Below, piece by piece: positions 7,677-16,503 of a DNA stretch of 36,381 nucleotides; positions within the stretch are counted from its first letter, which is position 1; every line of letters starts with the position of its first letter. The notes under the pieces were generated by a model that was not told the DNA's origin, did not search any database, and worked only from the letters and a program-made list of their open reading frames with translations. The position numbers and the translations under genes were made by a program. The stretch comes from a bacterium (GTDB lineage Bacteria; Spirochaetota; UBA4802; UBA5550), in assembly GCA_024224995.1 (NCBI GenBank), contig JAAENB010000731.1, positions 1 to 36,381 of the forward strand. Direction: 5' to 3'.

Positions 7677-9794
7677 TCATTTCTCATGCATCTGCTCCAC
7701 GCAATCCCAATTCTCAGGAGTCCCATCTCTTAAAAATTTCTCACATCTTCGCAAATATATTTCAATAGCTTTATCGTCACTATTGCTTTCCTTGAGTTCC
7801 TTAAAAACATCATGGGCCTTAGAAATTTTTTTCTCGTGATACAGTTCCACACCTCTTTTAAATTGTTCTTTCGCGTCAACAGCAAGATCAAATTTTTCCC
7901 GGGGCAAGCCGTTTAGTATCTCAATTACGGAAACAGGCTCATCTTTTCCTTTCACTTTCACCACGCCCAGGTACCGGGAATCATAATCCTCAGTATTTTT
8001 TAACGCCTTAAGGCAGCCGCCGCTGATGAGAATGCCGCTGCTAAAAACTTTGGTTAACCCTTCCAGTCTCGCCGTAAGATTCACCGCGTCGGAAATAACA
8101 GTCGTTTCCATTCTTTTTTCCGCGCCAATGGTTCCGAGCATTAGATTTCCGGTATGAATTCCCACGCCAATAGAAATTGGATCGTAATTCTGACTTTTTC
8201 GGTGGGAATTATATAAAATGATTTCCTCCTGCATTTCAATTGCCGCGTTAATCGCGTCAGAAGGAGATTTTGGGAACAGGGCCATTATGGCATCGCCAAT
8301 AAATTTATCGATAAACCCGTTATTGTTTTTTATTATTGGAACAACCCGTTCCAAAAATGAATTAAGAAAATTAAAATTTTCCTGGGGTGATAACTTTTCC
8401 GAAAGAGTAGTGAAGTCGCGAATATCCGAAAAAAGGATAGTCATTTCTTTAAGAACCTGGTCTCCCAGTTTTACGTCTACTATACTTTTCCTGTTCAAAA
8501 AAGAAAAGAATTCCTCAGGGACAAAACGGGCAAACCCCAGGGTCATTTGTTTCTGCTGGTCAAGAGCTATCTGCTGTATTTTTTCATTCTCTTCTTTGAG
8601 TATATTAATACGATCTCCCATGGCAAAGGATAACAGCACAACTTCAAAAAGCGAACCAATCATGGTGGCATGATCCGTGATGAAAATACTGGGTACCAGG
8701 CCAAAACGGAGTAAACTCTCGGTCAATAATCCTACCAATAAAACTGTCCAGGCAATAACGTAATAACGCGCGGGACGATAACCCCTGAATAAGCAGATAT
8801 AGCCGGCAACTAAAAGAAGGCATGAAACCAGCGCGGCGAGTAAAGCCTCGAACTGTATGGCGATACTATACTTGACCCAGGGAGAAACAGCTGTTGTAAT
8901 AAAACAAACGGTGATAAATACGATCAACAGTTTATCCAGGCGAGGGGCATTCTCTTTTGTTTTTAAAAAACTCTTACAGAAAACAGCCATGAACGTGCCG
9001 GTGAGCCCCATAAAGATAAGGGCGCTTTTATTCGCCCACCAGGGAAAACCGGGCCATAGATACTGAAAACCAAGACCATCAAGTGAGGCTCTCCCTAGAA
9101 TAAAACATGAAACATATATTACGTAGAGAAAATAATTTGTGTCCCGTACTGTTAAAAATAGAAACAGGTTATAGAATACCATTATTAACAAAATACCGTA
9201 AAAAATACCATACGCGATAAAGTTATCCTGGAGATAACTTATTAAGGATTCCGAATCTCTGAGTCCCGCTGAGATAAGCATGGAACTTTCGCTTTTTATA
9301 TGAAAATATATTGTTTGCTTTTCCACTCCAGACGGCTTTAGTCGAAAAATGAAATTACAATTTTTAATATCACGATTCTCGAAATGAAACCTGTCGCCGG
9401 TTTCTCTTTCTATTATATTCCCATCCGGATTTTGAATATGTATTTTGATATAATCGAGCAGTGGATAATTTAATTCAAAGAGCCAGTCCTTATTCCTTAC
9501 CTCCGGGGAATAGATAAGATTTATTCTTATCCAGTACGCGGAATTAGTAAAACCAAAATTGGGCTTCTCTTTTTTAACGGGGATAAACCGGCCGGAAAAA
9601 GAGTCCCCAATAACATCCGCGATAGTTACTGTATTATCCTTATCTTCCAGGTAATCAAGATGAAGTCCCAGGGGGTAATATCTTGTCCCTTGTTCAACAA
9701 CCAGAGGGGGAGCGGCAGCAATAATTGCGGGGATAGAAAAGAACAACGAAAGTAAAGACATAGTTGTTAAAATACGGAAAGTATTCTTTTTCAT
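7677..9794 (-). CDS. 7TM-DISM receptor adenylate cyclase (class III)
   Basis: Membrane receptor that makes cAMP. Order: signal sequence 1-28; periplasmic DISM extracellular domain about 30-185; seven-helix DISM membrane module about 190-395; a short helical linker (397-420) and FARFVPEEFFSFL; class III cyclase domain about 450-630; C-terminal helical, TPR-like tail. Metal-binding Asp457 (FSDIRD) and Asp501 (FIGD) are present, as are substrate-selecting Lys497 and Asp569 (adenine type) and transition-state Asn572 and Arg576, so it should be active as an adenylate cyclase. This architecture is common in spirochaetes. GGTGGAG precedes ATG 9794. A cNMP-binding protein lies 10 kb away at 19500. 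Confidence 0.93.
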   Translation of the reverse strand: MKKNTFRILTTMSLLSLFFSIPAIIAAAPPLVVEQGTRYYPLGLHLDYLEDKDNTVTIADVIGDSFSGRFIPVKKEKPNFGFTNSAYWIRINLIYSPEVRNKDWLFELNYPLLDYIKIHIQNPDGNIIERETGDRFHFENRDIKNCNFIFRLKPSGVEKQTIYFHIKSESSMLISAGLRDSESLISYLQDNFIAYGIFYGILLIMVFYNLFLFLTVRDTNYFLYVIYVSCFILGRASLDGLGFQYLWPGFPWWANKSALIFMGLTGTFMAVFCKSFLKTKENAPRLDKLLIVFITVCFITTAVSPWVKYSIAIQFEALLAALVSCLLLVAGYICLFRGYRPARYYVIAWTVLLVGLLTESLLRFGLVPSIFITDHATMIGSLFEVVLLSFAMGDRINILKEENEKIQQIALDQQKQMTLGFARFVPEEFFSFLNRKSIVDVKLGDQVLKEMTILFSDIRDFTTLSEKLSPQENFNFLNSFLERVVPIIKNNNGFIDKFIGDAIMALFPKSPSDAINAAIEMQEEIILYNSHRKSQNYDPISIGVGIHTGNLMLGTIGAEKRMETTVISDAVNLTARLEGLTKVFSSGILISGGCLKALKNTEDYDSRYLGVVKVKGKDEPVSVIEILNGLPREKFDLAVDAKEQFKRGVELYHEKKISKAHDVFKELKESNSDDKAIEIYLRRCEKFLRDGTPENWDCVEQMHEK

Positions 9795-9825
9795 TTTTTA
9801 GCTCCACCCTGTGAGATTATAAAAA

Positions 9826-9853
9826 ATGATATTTGATTTTTAGAAAATGTCAA
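9826..9853 (-). promoter_or_regulatory. Promoter of the adenylate cyclase gene
   Basis: Minus strand: TTGACA (9853-9848), 16-bp spacer, TATCAT (9831-9826), about 30 bases upstream of the start codon. Confidence 0.65.
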
Positions 9854-9938
9854 CAGAGAAATTGAAAAAGAGAAAGCAGTTGCTTGTTTTTTTGACCATA
9901 TTTGGGTATTTGTACAGTTTTATGATACTTGTATTGGA

Positions 9939-9995
9939 TTTACACAACAAAATTGTTTACTCAACAATTTTGTTGTGTAAACAATTTTGTTGTGT
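9939..9995. promoter_or_regulatory. Operator-like TTGTTGTGT repeat array
   Basis: Two perfect 19-bp inverted arms (9939-9957 and 9963-9981, 5-base spacer) built on TTGTTGTGTAAA, followed by a third copy of the right arm as a direct repeat (9980-9995, 17-bp period). Directly upstream of the ATPase pair. Likely regulator-binding sites. Confidence 0.65.
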
Positions 9996-10005
9996 TAAAT
10001 TCTTG

Positions 10006-10031
10006 TTGACACAATAAAATCGTTGTGTCAA
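10006..10031. promoter_or_regulatory. Inverted repeat TTGACACAA/TTGTGTCAA before ATPase gene
   Basis: Perfect 9-bp arms (10006-10014 and 10023-10031) around an 8-base AT-rich centre, about 30 bases before ATG 10062. It carries the same TTGTGT core as the array at 9939-9995. The left arm contains a consensus -35 (TTGACA), but no good -10 follows at normal spacing. Confidence 0.6.
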
Positions 10032-10061
10032 TTTGTTTTGAAAGCATAAAAGGTGAATAAA

Positions 10062-11207
10062 ATGAAAAATATTATCGGTCCACCGGTTACAGGTGATGAT
10101 TTTTTTGGCAGGGAAAATGAATTAGCGCGAATGAATGAAATTTTAGCAAACCGGGATGCAAGTATTCTCATTCCCGGACCAAGAAGGATCGGTAAGACAA
10201 GTCTTACTATGGAATTTATTCGGCGTTACAGTAATGAATACATGTTTGTATATTTTAATCTTCAAAGCAGGTACTCTATTTTGGAATTATACAATGACAT
10301 TATAAAAGAAACAAACACTAAAGTGGATCTTAAAACCAGGATAGGAGACAAAACAAAAGGTCTAATAAACAATTTTTCCGAGCTAATAAGTGAAATAAAT
10401 CTAAAATCAGTGAAAGTAAAACCGGGCTCAATTGAGCCGAATGTAAAAAAGGTAATGAACAGCCTGGAGGAGATATTTGAACACCTGTCAAAAGATAATT
10501 TCATTTTTATTTTTGATGAATTTTCAGATTTTATTATAAACCTGAGAGACCACAATGAAGATTACAGACTCTTTCTTGAATGGCTAAGAAAACTGCGGCA
10601 AGCCGGAAAGATCCGTCTCATTATTACCGGTTCTATTAATCTAATTTCCACAGCTGAGGAGCTTAAAGTCCTTGATTTAATAAATGATCCTGCTCCGCTT
10701 GAAATAGCTCCTTTGACAAGAGATGAGGTTTTTGAGTTCCTTAATTCTCTTATACAAGATGAAAAAATAAAAATTCCTTCCAGTGCTTATGATTTTGTTT
10801 ATGAAAAATTATCCGATGGAGTTCCTTTTTATATTAGACTCTTTGCTGAAGGATTAATACAATATTCCCACATCGACCGGAAAATAAAAAATATTTATGA
10901 AAAAATCACCGACAAGCAGCATATAGCGTTTGAGCATTTACATAGCAGGCTCGACGGTCATTTTAAAGCAGGGAACGACAATAAAGCGGCTAAAATTCTT
11001 CTTTCGAATATTGTCCATGAAGTAAATAATTTTGATGATCTATATCCTTATGTGGAACAGCTTTTATCTAAAGCTGAAGCGAATAAAATACTTAAAAGAC
11101 TAACAGACGAATGTTATATTTTACATGAAAGCGGCAAGTTTAAGTTTGTTTCTCCCATGCTGGCCGACTGGTGGAAAAAAGCATACGGCTTTGAGAGGAG
11201 TGAGTAA
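10062..11207 (+). CDS. AAA/STAND-type P-loop ATPase (first of pair)
   Basis: A 381-residue protein of the ATPase_2-like (archaeal-type) AAA group. From ATG 10062: an N-terminal FFGRENELARM box typical of this group, Walker A GPRRIGKTS (39-47), Walker B FIFIFDEF (about 147-154), sensor-like TGS (189-191), then a helical and winged-helix-like C-terminus. AGGTG sits 6 bases before ATG 10062; a GTG at 10053 overlaps it and is less likely. The stop abuts the next gene's ATG, so the two are translationally coupled. The gene is AT-rich compared with the arsenosugar and cyd genes, which hints at transfer. The partner is another ATPase, suggesting a two-ATPase complex. Function unknown. Confidence 0.8.
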   Translation: MKNIIGPPVTGDDFFGRENELARMNEILANRDASILIPGPRRIGKTSLTMEFIRRYSNEYMFVYFNLQSRYSILELYNDIIKETNTKVDLKTRIGDKTKGLINNFSELISEINLKSVKVKPGSIEPNVKKVMNSLEEIFEHLSKDNFIFIFDEFSDFIINLRDHNEDYRLFLEWLRKLRQAGKIRLIITGSINLISTAEELKVLDLINDPAPLEIAPLTRDEVFEFLNSLIQDEKIKIPSSAYDFVYEKLSDGVPFYIRLFAEGLIQYSHIDRKIKNIYEKITDKQHIAFEHLHSRLDGHFKAGNDNKAAKILLSNIVHEVNNFDDLYPYVEQLLSKAEANKILKRLTDECYILHESGKFKFVSPMLADWWKKAYGFERSE

Positions 11208-13415
11208 ATGCATAAATATGATCCCAAAAAAAAATCGCATGAAGAATTATCCGGAACCCTGATTAGCGGCAATAATATTCTAGCTGAAGTATTAAAAGAC
11301 CTGAAACCCGCTAAAAAAAAGCTTACTGACCAGTCATGGATTATTACCGGTGCCAGGGGCGCGGGCAAGTCCCATCTTATAACCCTTTTATATAGGGAAA
11401 TGAACAGCACTGCGTCTCTTTCAAAACACTGGCTTCCCCTTATATTTCCCGAAGATATTTTTTGTGTTGATTCTCTTTACCGGCTGCTCTTGAGTATATT
11501 TGAGAATCTCTTTGAGGAACCGTATTGCACTACTGACTTATCCGGCATTAAAGCTGAATACAATGAAATAAAAAAGATTCGGCTTAAGGGAAGCCTTAAA
11601 GAAAAAAAGGCTTTGAAGCATACCATTAGCAAGGATCTTTTTGACCTTTTAATACAAGCCAGGGATCTCACCGGCAAGAAAATTATTTTGCTCCTGGAAA
11701 ATCTCCAGGATATTATGGGGGATTTTTTAGATGAGGATGATCTTAAAGACCTCAGAGCTTTTATGCACGAACACCCCGATGTTTTTATTATTATCGGTAC
11801 TGCCCTGACTGTGTTCTCGGACCTGCAAAACTACAGTAAACCCTTTTTCCATTTTTTTAAATTAAGAAGCCTTGAAAGTCTCAGCAATGATGCTACTGTT
11901 GATTTTCTTCAGCAGCTTGCTGATTATAATAATAACGATACAATATCCGCCAGGATACATAGCAACAGGCATTATATTTATACTTACGGGCTTCTTACGG
12001 GGGGAAATCCCAGGCTCATGCTTTTTTTATATGAGCTGCTTGAAGATTATGAAAAGCTAAACACTGAAATTATTCTTCATAAGATAACGGAATTAACCCC
12101 CTATTTTTTGGATAAACTTAAAAATGAGTCACAACAGAGAAAATTAATCCTTCATGCTCTTGCAACCGGCGCGCCGGCTCAAACCGCTACCGAAATTGGC
12201 GAAGAAATAAACGAGGATGCCAGATCGGTTACTGAGCAGTTAAAGCGTCTTACGAATGAGGGGTGGGTGAAAGAAATATCCATTGACGCTGAAGATGTTA
12301 AGAAGAAAGAGGTCTTTTTTACTTTGAAAGATTATTTTTTCAGGGTGTGGTATAAGGTGCGGATGGGCGGGATTGATGAGAGTGATGTTCATTGTATGGC
12401 TGAGATGGTGGTGATGATCCTTGGGCAGAAAGAGATTAAGAGAAGACTTGATATTTATAAAGATAAAAAGCTTGATGCCGCGCAGCTGTATGAAGTGGCG
12501 TTGAAGCTTGTTAGTGATGCGGATTACATGAAAAATATTTATTCTCTTCTGGAAGTGTCCGATGAAGTAATCTCTGGGGAAATTAAAAAATTAGTTAATG
12601 ACATTATTGTTTTTGACGAAGCAAAAGAGTTGGAAAAAGTAATTGAAGCAGGTGATAATTTATTAAAATATATGAATGATAAAAACTATAAAAAAATTAT
12701 TGAGTTAAAACCTGATTTTTATCAGATCCTGGTCGGTATAATTATTTATTGCGTGCTCAGTGGAGAGCATGAGAAATCATATAATTTTTATTCTGAATAT
12801 ATAAGATTTGTGCCTGAAATTGGTTCTAGCTATCAAAATTTATCTATAGTTGCTTTTATAAAAAAAAATTCAGATCTCATTTTTTTGGCTTCCGATGAAT
12901 TAAATCGTTTAATGGACGAGAAAGCAACAATATCAAACAAAATTGAATCAATTTCCCGTCTTGTTCTGCTTGATAAATTTCTGACTACGACAGATGCCAT
13001 TGATGTTCTTCTAAAAGAAAAAGAACTTCCTGGTTTCGAATTAAAAAAACTTGAATTTATTATAGAAAGTTGTATTCTGATTAATGTTTCTTTTTTAGGA
13101 AAAGTTAAGGATGCTGAAATAACAATTTTAATAAAATATTGGGTTCGTATAATTCAAAAAAGGTACAAAAAAGATATTCTTAAAACTAAAGTTGGGAACT
13201 TTATTATTGGCTACATGTCTTTAACCGATATTGAAAGTATTTCTTATAAACTGGTTGAAAAGATTATAAATCAATCTATTGGTAAGGACACTGAGGTTTC
13301 AAAATTAACTATTAATGCAATTGAAACTGCAGTGAATGAATTTAAAAGAGAAGGTAAGGTGTCGATGGTTGATCCCATGTATAAGCTAATCGTTGAGTTT
13401 TTTTTGAAAAAGTGA
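11208..13415 (+). CDS. P-loop ATPase with winged helix and long helical tail
   Basis: A 735-residue protein starting on the base after the upstream stop, with GAGGAG in that gene's end as ribosome site. Walker A GARGAGKSH (48-56), Walker B-like ILLLENLQD (160-168, with Glu in the usual Asp position), sensor-like IIIGTAL (194-200), then a winged helix (about 312-385) ending in FFTLKDYFFRVWYKVR, a hallmark of the ATPase_2/DUF234-like group. Residues 400-735 are helical and may include TPR-like units, an unusually long tail for the group. Likely works with the upstream ATPase. A role in defence, DNA handling or stress sensing is possible, but nothing in the sequence decides. The stop is followed by a short AAACC/GGTTT stem and a T-rich run. 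Confidence 0.75.
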   Translation: MHKYDPKKKSHEELSGTLISGNNILAEVLKDLKPAKKKLTDQSWIITGARGAGKSHLITLLYREMNSTASLSKHWLPLIFPEDIFCVDSLYRLLLSIFENLFEEPYCTTDLSGIKAEYNEIKKIRLKGSLKEKKALKHTISKDLFDLLIQARDLTGKKIILLLENLQDIMGDFLDEDDLKDLRAFMHEHPDVFIIIGTALTVFSDLQNYSKPFFHFFKLRSLESLSNDATVDFLQQLADYNNNDTISARIHSNRHYIYTYGLLTGGNPRLMLFLYELLEDYEKLNTEIILHKITELTPYFLDKLKNESQQRKLILHALATGAPAQTATEIGEEINEDARSVTEQLKRLTNEGWVKEISIDAEDVKKKEVFFTLKDYFFRVWYKVRMGGIDESDVHCMAEMVVMILGQKEIKRRLDIYKDKKLDAAQLYEVALKLVSDADYMKNIYSLLEVSDEVISGEIKKLVNDIIVFDEAKELEKVIEAGDNLLKYMNDKNYKKIIELKPDFYQILVGIIIYCVLSGEHEKSYNFYSEYIRFVPEIGSSYQNLSIVAFIKKNSDLIFLASDELNRLMDEKATISNKIESISRLVLLDKFLTTTDAIDVLLKEKELPGFELKKLEFIIESCILINVSFLGKVKDAEITILIKYWVRIIQKRYKKDILKTKVGNFIIGYMSLTDIESISYKLVEKIINQSIGKDTEVSKLTINAIETAVNEFKREGKVSMVDPMYKLIVEFFLKK

Positions 13416-13478
13416 AACCCTGGGTTTTATTTTAAGAAAGGTAAGAAATGAAATCCTCTTCTCATTCCCCAAATATTC

Positions 13479-14186
13479 TTACGCCCCTTCTGGGGGGGGC
13501 TTCTTCGCCTGAATCTTCTTCCACACCACGGGCACAATCGCCAGTATCCCGAAGAACACAAACACCAGTATCATCTGCCAGGTCATAATATCACCCATGC
13601 TGTTGATTGTACCAAGCTGGGTACCGGCATAGACATACACAAAGGAGCCGGGAATAATCCCCACCGCAGTGGTCCAGGCAAATGTCCGCAGAGGAATATT
13701 CGTCAATCCGCCAAGCAGGTTAATAAGAAAGAACGGGAATATGGGAATAAACCGCAGGGTAAGAAAATAATTCGGCCCGTTTTTCTTCAGATCCCCATTA
13801 AATTTCGCTAGTTTTTCGCTATACTTCTCCTGAATAGAGTCACCTAAAAGATACCGGGCAGCAAGGAAAGCCAGGATCGCCCCGGTTGTGGCACCGGCAT
13901 TCACGTATAACACACCCCACATCCCAAAGAGAAAACCGCACGCCAGGCTTAATACCGCAGCACCGGGAATAGAGAACGCCGTAACAACAACATACACTCC
14001 AATAAAAGCAACAACCGCAAGCAGGTAATTGCTCTCTATAAAAACAGACAATTGCTCTTTATACTTTTTCAGATTCTCAAAAGTAAGATAATCATCCAGA
14101 TCAAAAACCTTTACCGCCACAATAACTCCGATTATTATCAACAGCAAAATACCTTTTTTAATATATTCCTTTGTCTTCGTATCCAT
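13479..14186 (-). CDS. TVP38/TMEM64 (VTT-domain) membrane protein
   Basis: Inner-membrane protein of 235 residues with an N-terminal helix, then the VTT/SNARE-associated domain: FSIPGAAVLSLACGFLFG, GATTGAILAFLAARYLLGD, and LRFIPIFPFFLINLLGGL followed by GIIPGSFVYVYAGTQLG. Family members are proposed lipid scramblases or transporters. It is the last gene of the arsenosugar operon, 32 bases after the oxidoreductase, an association recurring in such clusters. A role in handling a lipid-linked arsenical or its export is conceivable but unproven. GAGG lies 8 bases before ATG 14186. The Pro-rich C-terminus (KKPPPEGA) overlaps a G/C-run stem. Confidence 0.9.
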   Translation of the reverse strand: MDTKTKEYIKKGILLLIIIGVIVAVKVFDLDDYLTFENLKKYKEQLSVFIESNYLLAVVAFIGVYVVVTAFSIPGAAVLSLACGFLFGMWGVLYVNAGATTGAILAFLAARYLLGDSIQEKYSEKLAKFNGDLKKNGPNYFLTLRFIPIFPFFLINLLGGLTNIPLRTFAWTTAVGIIPGSFVYVYAGTQLGTINSMGDIMTWQMILVFVFFGILAIVPVVWKKIQAKKPPPEGA

Positions 14187-14197
14187 TTTTAAACCTC

Positions 14198-14210
14198 AAC
14201 TTCGAACCTC
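14198..14210. repeat. Inverted repeat flanking the oxidoreductase gene (left)
   Basis: AACTTCGAACCTC, 13 bp, exact inverted match to 15710-15722. The match extends to about 23 bp with two mismatches. The pair brackets the oxidoreductase gene. Confidence 0.6.
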
Positions 14211-14218
14211 AAACTTTT

Positions 14219-15682
14219 TTAATCCCTCCGCACAGCCTTAATAATCTTTACAACGGGATGATTTTGAATTTTGTCGATATACGCCAAGCGCGCCAGCTGC
14301 TTTACCACGTCGGAATACCCGGGGTAGGCGTGTATCACATCGTTTAGTTTATGCAGGGGAATGCCCAGTGTTTTGGCAAGATGCAGTTCCTGCATCAGTT
14401 CTCCTGCCCGTTCACCAAGAATATGTATCCCCAGAATTTTACCGTTTTTATGGCACACAACTTTCGCAATACCGGTCTCGTTCCTGTCGGTTTTAGCCCG
14501 GTCAATAGCCGCGTAAGAAGCCCTGAAAACTTTAATGGAACGGCCGTATTTTTCAAGGGCCTCTTTTTCCAGCAGACCGCTGCGAGCCAGTTCGGGGTCC
14601 GTAAAGGTGACCCAGGGAACATGGTCGTACTGAGCTTTTTTATTAATGGGCAGCAGGGCGTTCGACGCGGCAATAATGGCCTGGTAATTGGCTATGTGAC
14701 TGAACTGGTATGGGCCAACAACATCCCCGGCAGCGTAAATATTTTTTGCCGATGTCTGAAGATGATCATTAACCGTAATGCCTCTTCCGGTAAATTCAAT
14801 CCCGGCTTTTTCCAGGTCGAGATCTTCCAGGTTTGGTTTTCGCCCGGCAGCAATAATAAGAGCCTCTCCGCTGATTTTACCGGGAACATCATCTTTCAGG
14901 TAATGAACCGTGACGGTTTTCTTGCTTGTGGTGAGCGAAGTAGAACTGCCTTCTACCTTCACGACTTTTGCGCCCGTAAGAATAGTAAGTCCTTCGTCCG
15001 GAAGTTTTTCAGTGAGAATTCCGGACAGCTCCTCTTCTTCCCTGAACAGGATCACGGGTGCCATTTCAATTACCGTAACTTTCGCGCCAAGCCGGTTAAA
15101 TGCCGAAGCAAGTTCAATCCCAATGGGACCGCCGCCCATAACAATGAGCGATTTGGGGATCTTTTTAAGAGAGAAAATATTTTCATTGGTATAAAACGGG
15201 ACCGAGTCTATCCCCTCAATGGGAGGGACCATGGGAGCCGAACCCGTAGCGATAAGGAATTTGTCCGAAGTAACGATTTTAGTCTCTCCCTTTATGGTAA
15301 GGTCAATAGAATGAGCGTCGCGGAAACGGATATCCCCGTCTTCAATAGCGGTAATACCGCTGTTCTCAAAGTGGTCCGGTTTTTCACCGCTGTAGACATG
15401 GTTGACCACATCACGGACACTCTTCATAACGTTGTCGGTCTTAAGTGCAGCCTTGCCTGAGAACGCAAGACCGTATTTTTTCATATTCGAAAAAACATGA
15501 GAAGCCTTTGCCGATTGCAGCAGGGCTTTGCTGGGAACACATCCTGACCAGGTGCATTCACCGCCGAATTTTTTTTTGTCTATCATAGCGGTCTTTTTCC
15601 CAAGACCCGCGGAAAGAGTCGCTGCCGTAATACCGGCACCGCCGCCGCCAATTATAATTATATCATAATCATATTTAGCCAT
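14219..15682 (-). CDS. Mercuric-reductase-like FAD/NAD disulfide oxidoreductase
   Basis: Flavoprotein of 487 residues, class I pyridine nucleotide disulfide oxidoreductase. FAD-binding IIIGGGGAGITAA near the N-terminus, redox-active CTWSGC (Cys43/Cys48) with the CVPSKALL context of mercuric-reductase-like members, NAD-binding GGGPIGIELASAFNRLG, second FAD motif IYAAGDVVG, and a C-terminal dimer domain with HAYPGYSDV in place of the usual HxHPT. It lacks the terminal Cys pair of true MerA. Start chosen at ATG 15682, which has AGGAGG 7 bases upstream; a longer frame to 15793 has no support. Fourth gene of the arsenosugar operon, where it may reduce an arsenical or thiol intermediate. The substrate is inferred from context only. 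Confidence 0.9.
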   Translation of the reverse strand: MAKYDYDIIIIGGGGAGITAATLSAGLGKKTAMIDKKKFGGECTWSGCVPSKALLQSAKASHVFSNMKKYGLAFSGKAALKTDNVMKSVRDVVNHVYSGEKPDHFENSGITAIEDGDIRFRDAHSIDLTIKGETKIVTSDKFLIATGSAPMVPPIEGIDSVPFYTNENIFSLKKIPKSLIVMGGGPIGIELASAFNRLGAKVTVIEMAPVILFREEEELSGILTEKLPDEGLTILTGAKVVKVEGSSTSLTTSKKTVTVHYLKDDVPGKISGEALIIAAGRKPNLEDLDLEKAGIEFTGRGITVNDHLQTSAKNIYAAGDVVGPYQFSHIANYQAIIAASNALLPINKKAQYDHVPWVTFTDPELARSGLLEKEALEKYGRSIKVFRASYAAIDRAKTDRNETGIAKVVCHKNGKILGIHILGERAGELMQELHLAKTLGIPLHKLNDVIHAYPGYSDVVKQLARLAYIDKIQNHPVVKIIKAVRRD

Positions 15683-15709
15683 TGTATCCCTCCTGAGAAA
15701 AGAAAGTTC

Positions 15710-15722
15710 GAGGTTCGAAGTT
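15710..15722. repeat. Inverted repeat flanking the oxidoreductase gene (right)
   Basis: GAGGTTCGAAGTT, exact inverted match to 14198-14210, in the 107-bp gap before the oxidoreductase start. Confidence 0.6.
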
Positions 15723-15789
15723 TTTTGCCCGGAGTTAAATTCCAGGGAAGAGTTTGAACTTTCTATTATATTTTTCATTGCAATTTGTT

Positions 15790-16503
15790 TCATTTTTTAA
15801 TTTTAGTTCTATGTTCAATGTTTGTAAATTTATTCTTCCACTCAGCAGTGAGATTATTAAGAAATTGTGCTGTATGAGAAGCTGTGTTTTTGTTATGTTG
15901 ATAAAAATTTTTTAAGTCGTCCAATTCGTCGATGTCATTCCTGGTTTCAAGGAGCCGGTGTTTTTTTCCCGCTGATGCTGTTTTTAGCAGTGTTTCTTCA
16001 AGAACGGTTTCGGTGCTCCAGGTAATCCCCGTGAACAGAGAGCGGGAAAGGGAGTCTTTTGTAAGGGCAACAAGGTAATACCCGCCGTCTCTACTTGGCC
16101 CCAGCACAAGATCATGTGTCGATAAATTGGTAAATGCCGAGTTTATTGTTTCGGCGGGTATGTCGGGGCAGTCACTGCCAATGAGTACGGCGTTTTCGTA
16201 CCCCATGGAAAAAACAGAATCAAAAGCATTATACATCCGTGCGCCCAGGTCCGAGCCCCATTGCGGCTCTGACCGGTACGTATACTCTGCCGGGGCAAAG
16301 GCGTTCCCGTTTTTTTCTTCGCTTACGGAATAGAATATAATTTTTTCGGCGTCTGTTTTTTGAGCAGTCTCAAAAAGATCCCGGAGAAAGTTTTTATATA
16401 ATTCATACGTAGACTCATTTCCCAGATCTTTCGCAAGCCGTGTCTTTACCATCCCCTTTTGTGGATGCTTAAAAAAAAGTATTAACGCACGATTTGTTTT
16501 CAT
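15790..16503 (-). CDS. TIGR04282-type arsenosugar glycosyltransferase (DUF2064)
   Basis: A 237-residue GT-A-like protein of the DUF2064/TIGR04282 family linked to arsenosugar biosynthesis. Family motifs: FFKHPQKGMVKTRLAKDLG near the N-terminus, LIGSDCPDIP (nucleotide/metal loop) and LGPSRDGGYYLVAL. Cytosolic. It probably moves a sugar or nucleotidyl group onto the ribosyl-arsenical intermediate; the precise reaction is not established. ATG 16503 overlaps the stop of the ArsS-ArsM gene as ATGA, so translation is coupled; a GGGGAG lies upstream. A TTG at 16512 is a less likely start. Confidence 0.9.
   Translation of the reverse strand: MKTNRALILFFKHPQKGMVKTRLAKDLGNESTYELYKNFLRDLFETAQKTDAEKIIFYSVSEEKNGNAFAPAEYTYRSEPQWGSDLGARMYNAFDSVFSMGYENAVLIGSDCPDIPAETINSAFTNLSTHDLVLGPSRDGGYYLVALTKDSLSRSLFTGITWSTETVLEETLLKTASAGKKHRLLETRNDIDELDDLKNFYQHNKNTASHTAQFLNNLTAEWKNKFTNIEHRTKIKK

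Noticed and set aside
13479..13505. G/C-run stem at the end of the VTT gene as an operon terminator
   Set aside because: GCCCC/GGGGC pairing is possible but inside the coding end and without a T run.
14351..15460. 369-codon open frame on the plus strand opposite the oxidoreductase
   Set aside because: Antisense shadow of a clear flavoprotein gene; low-complexity basic composition and no motif.
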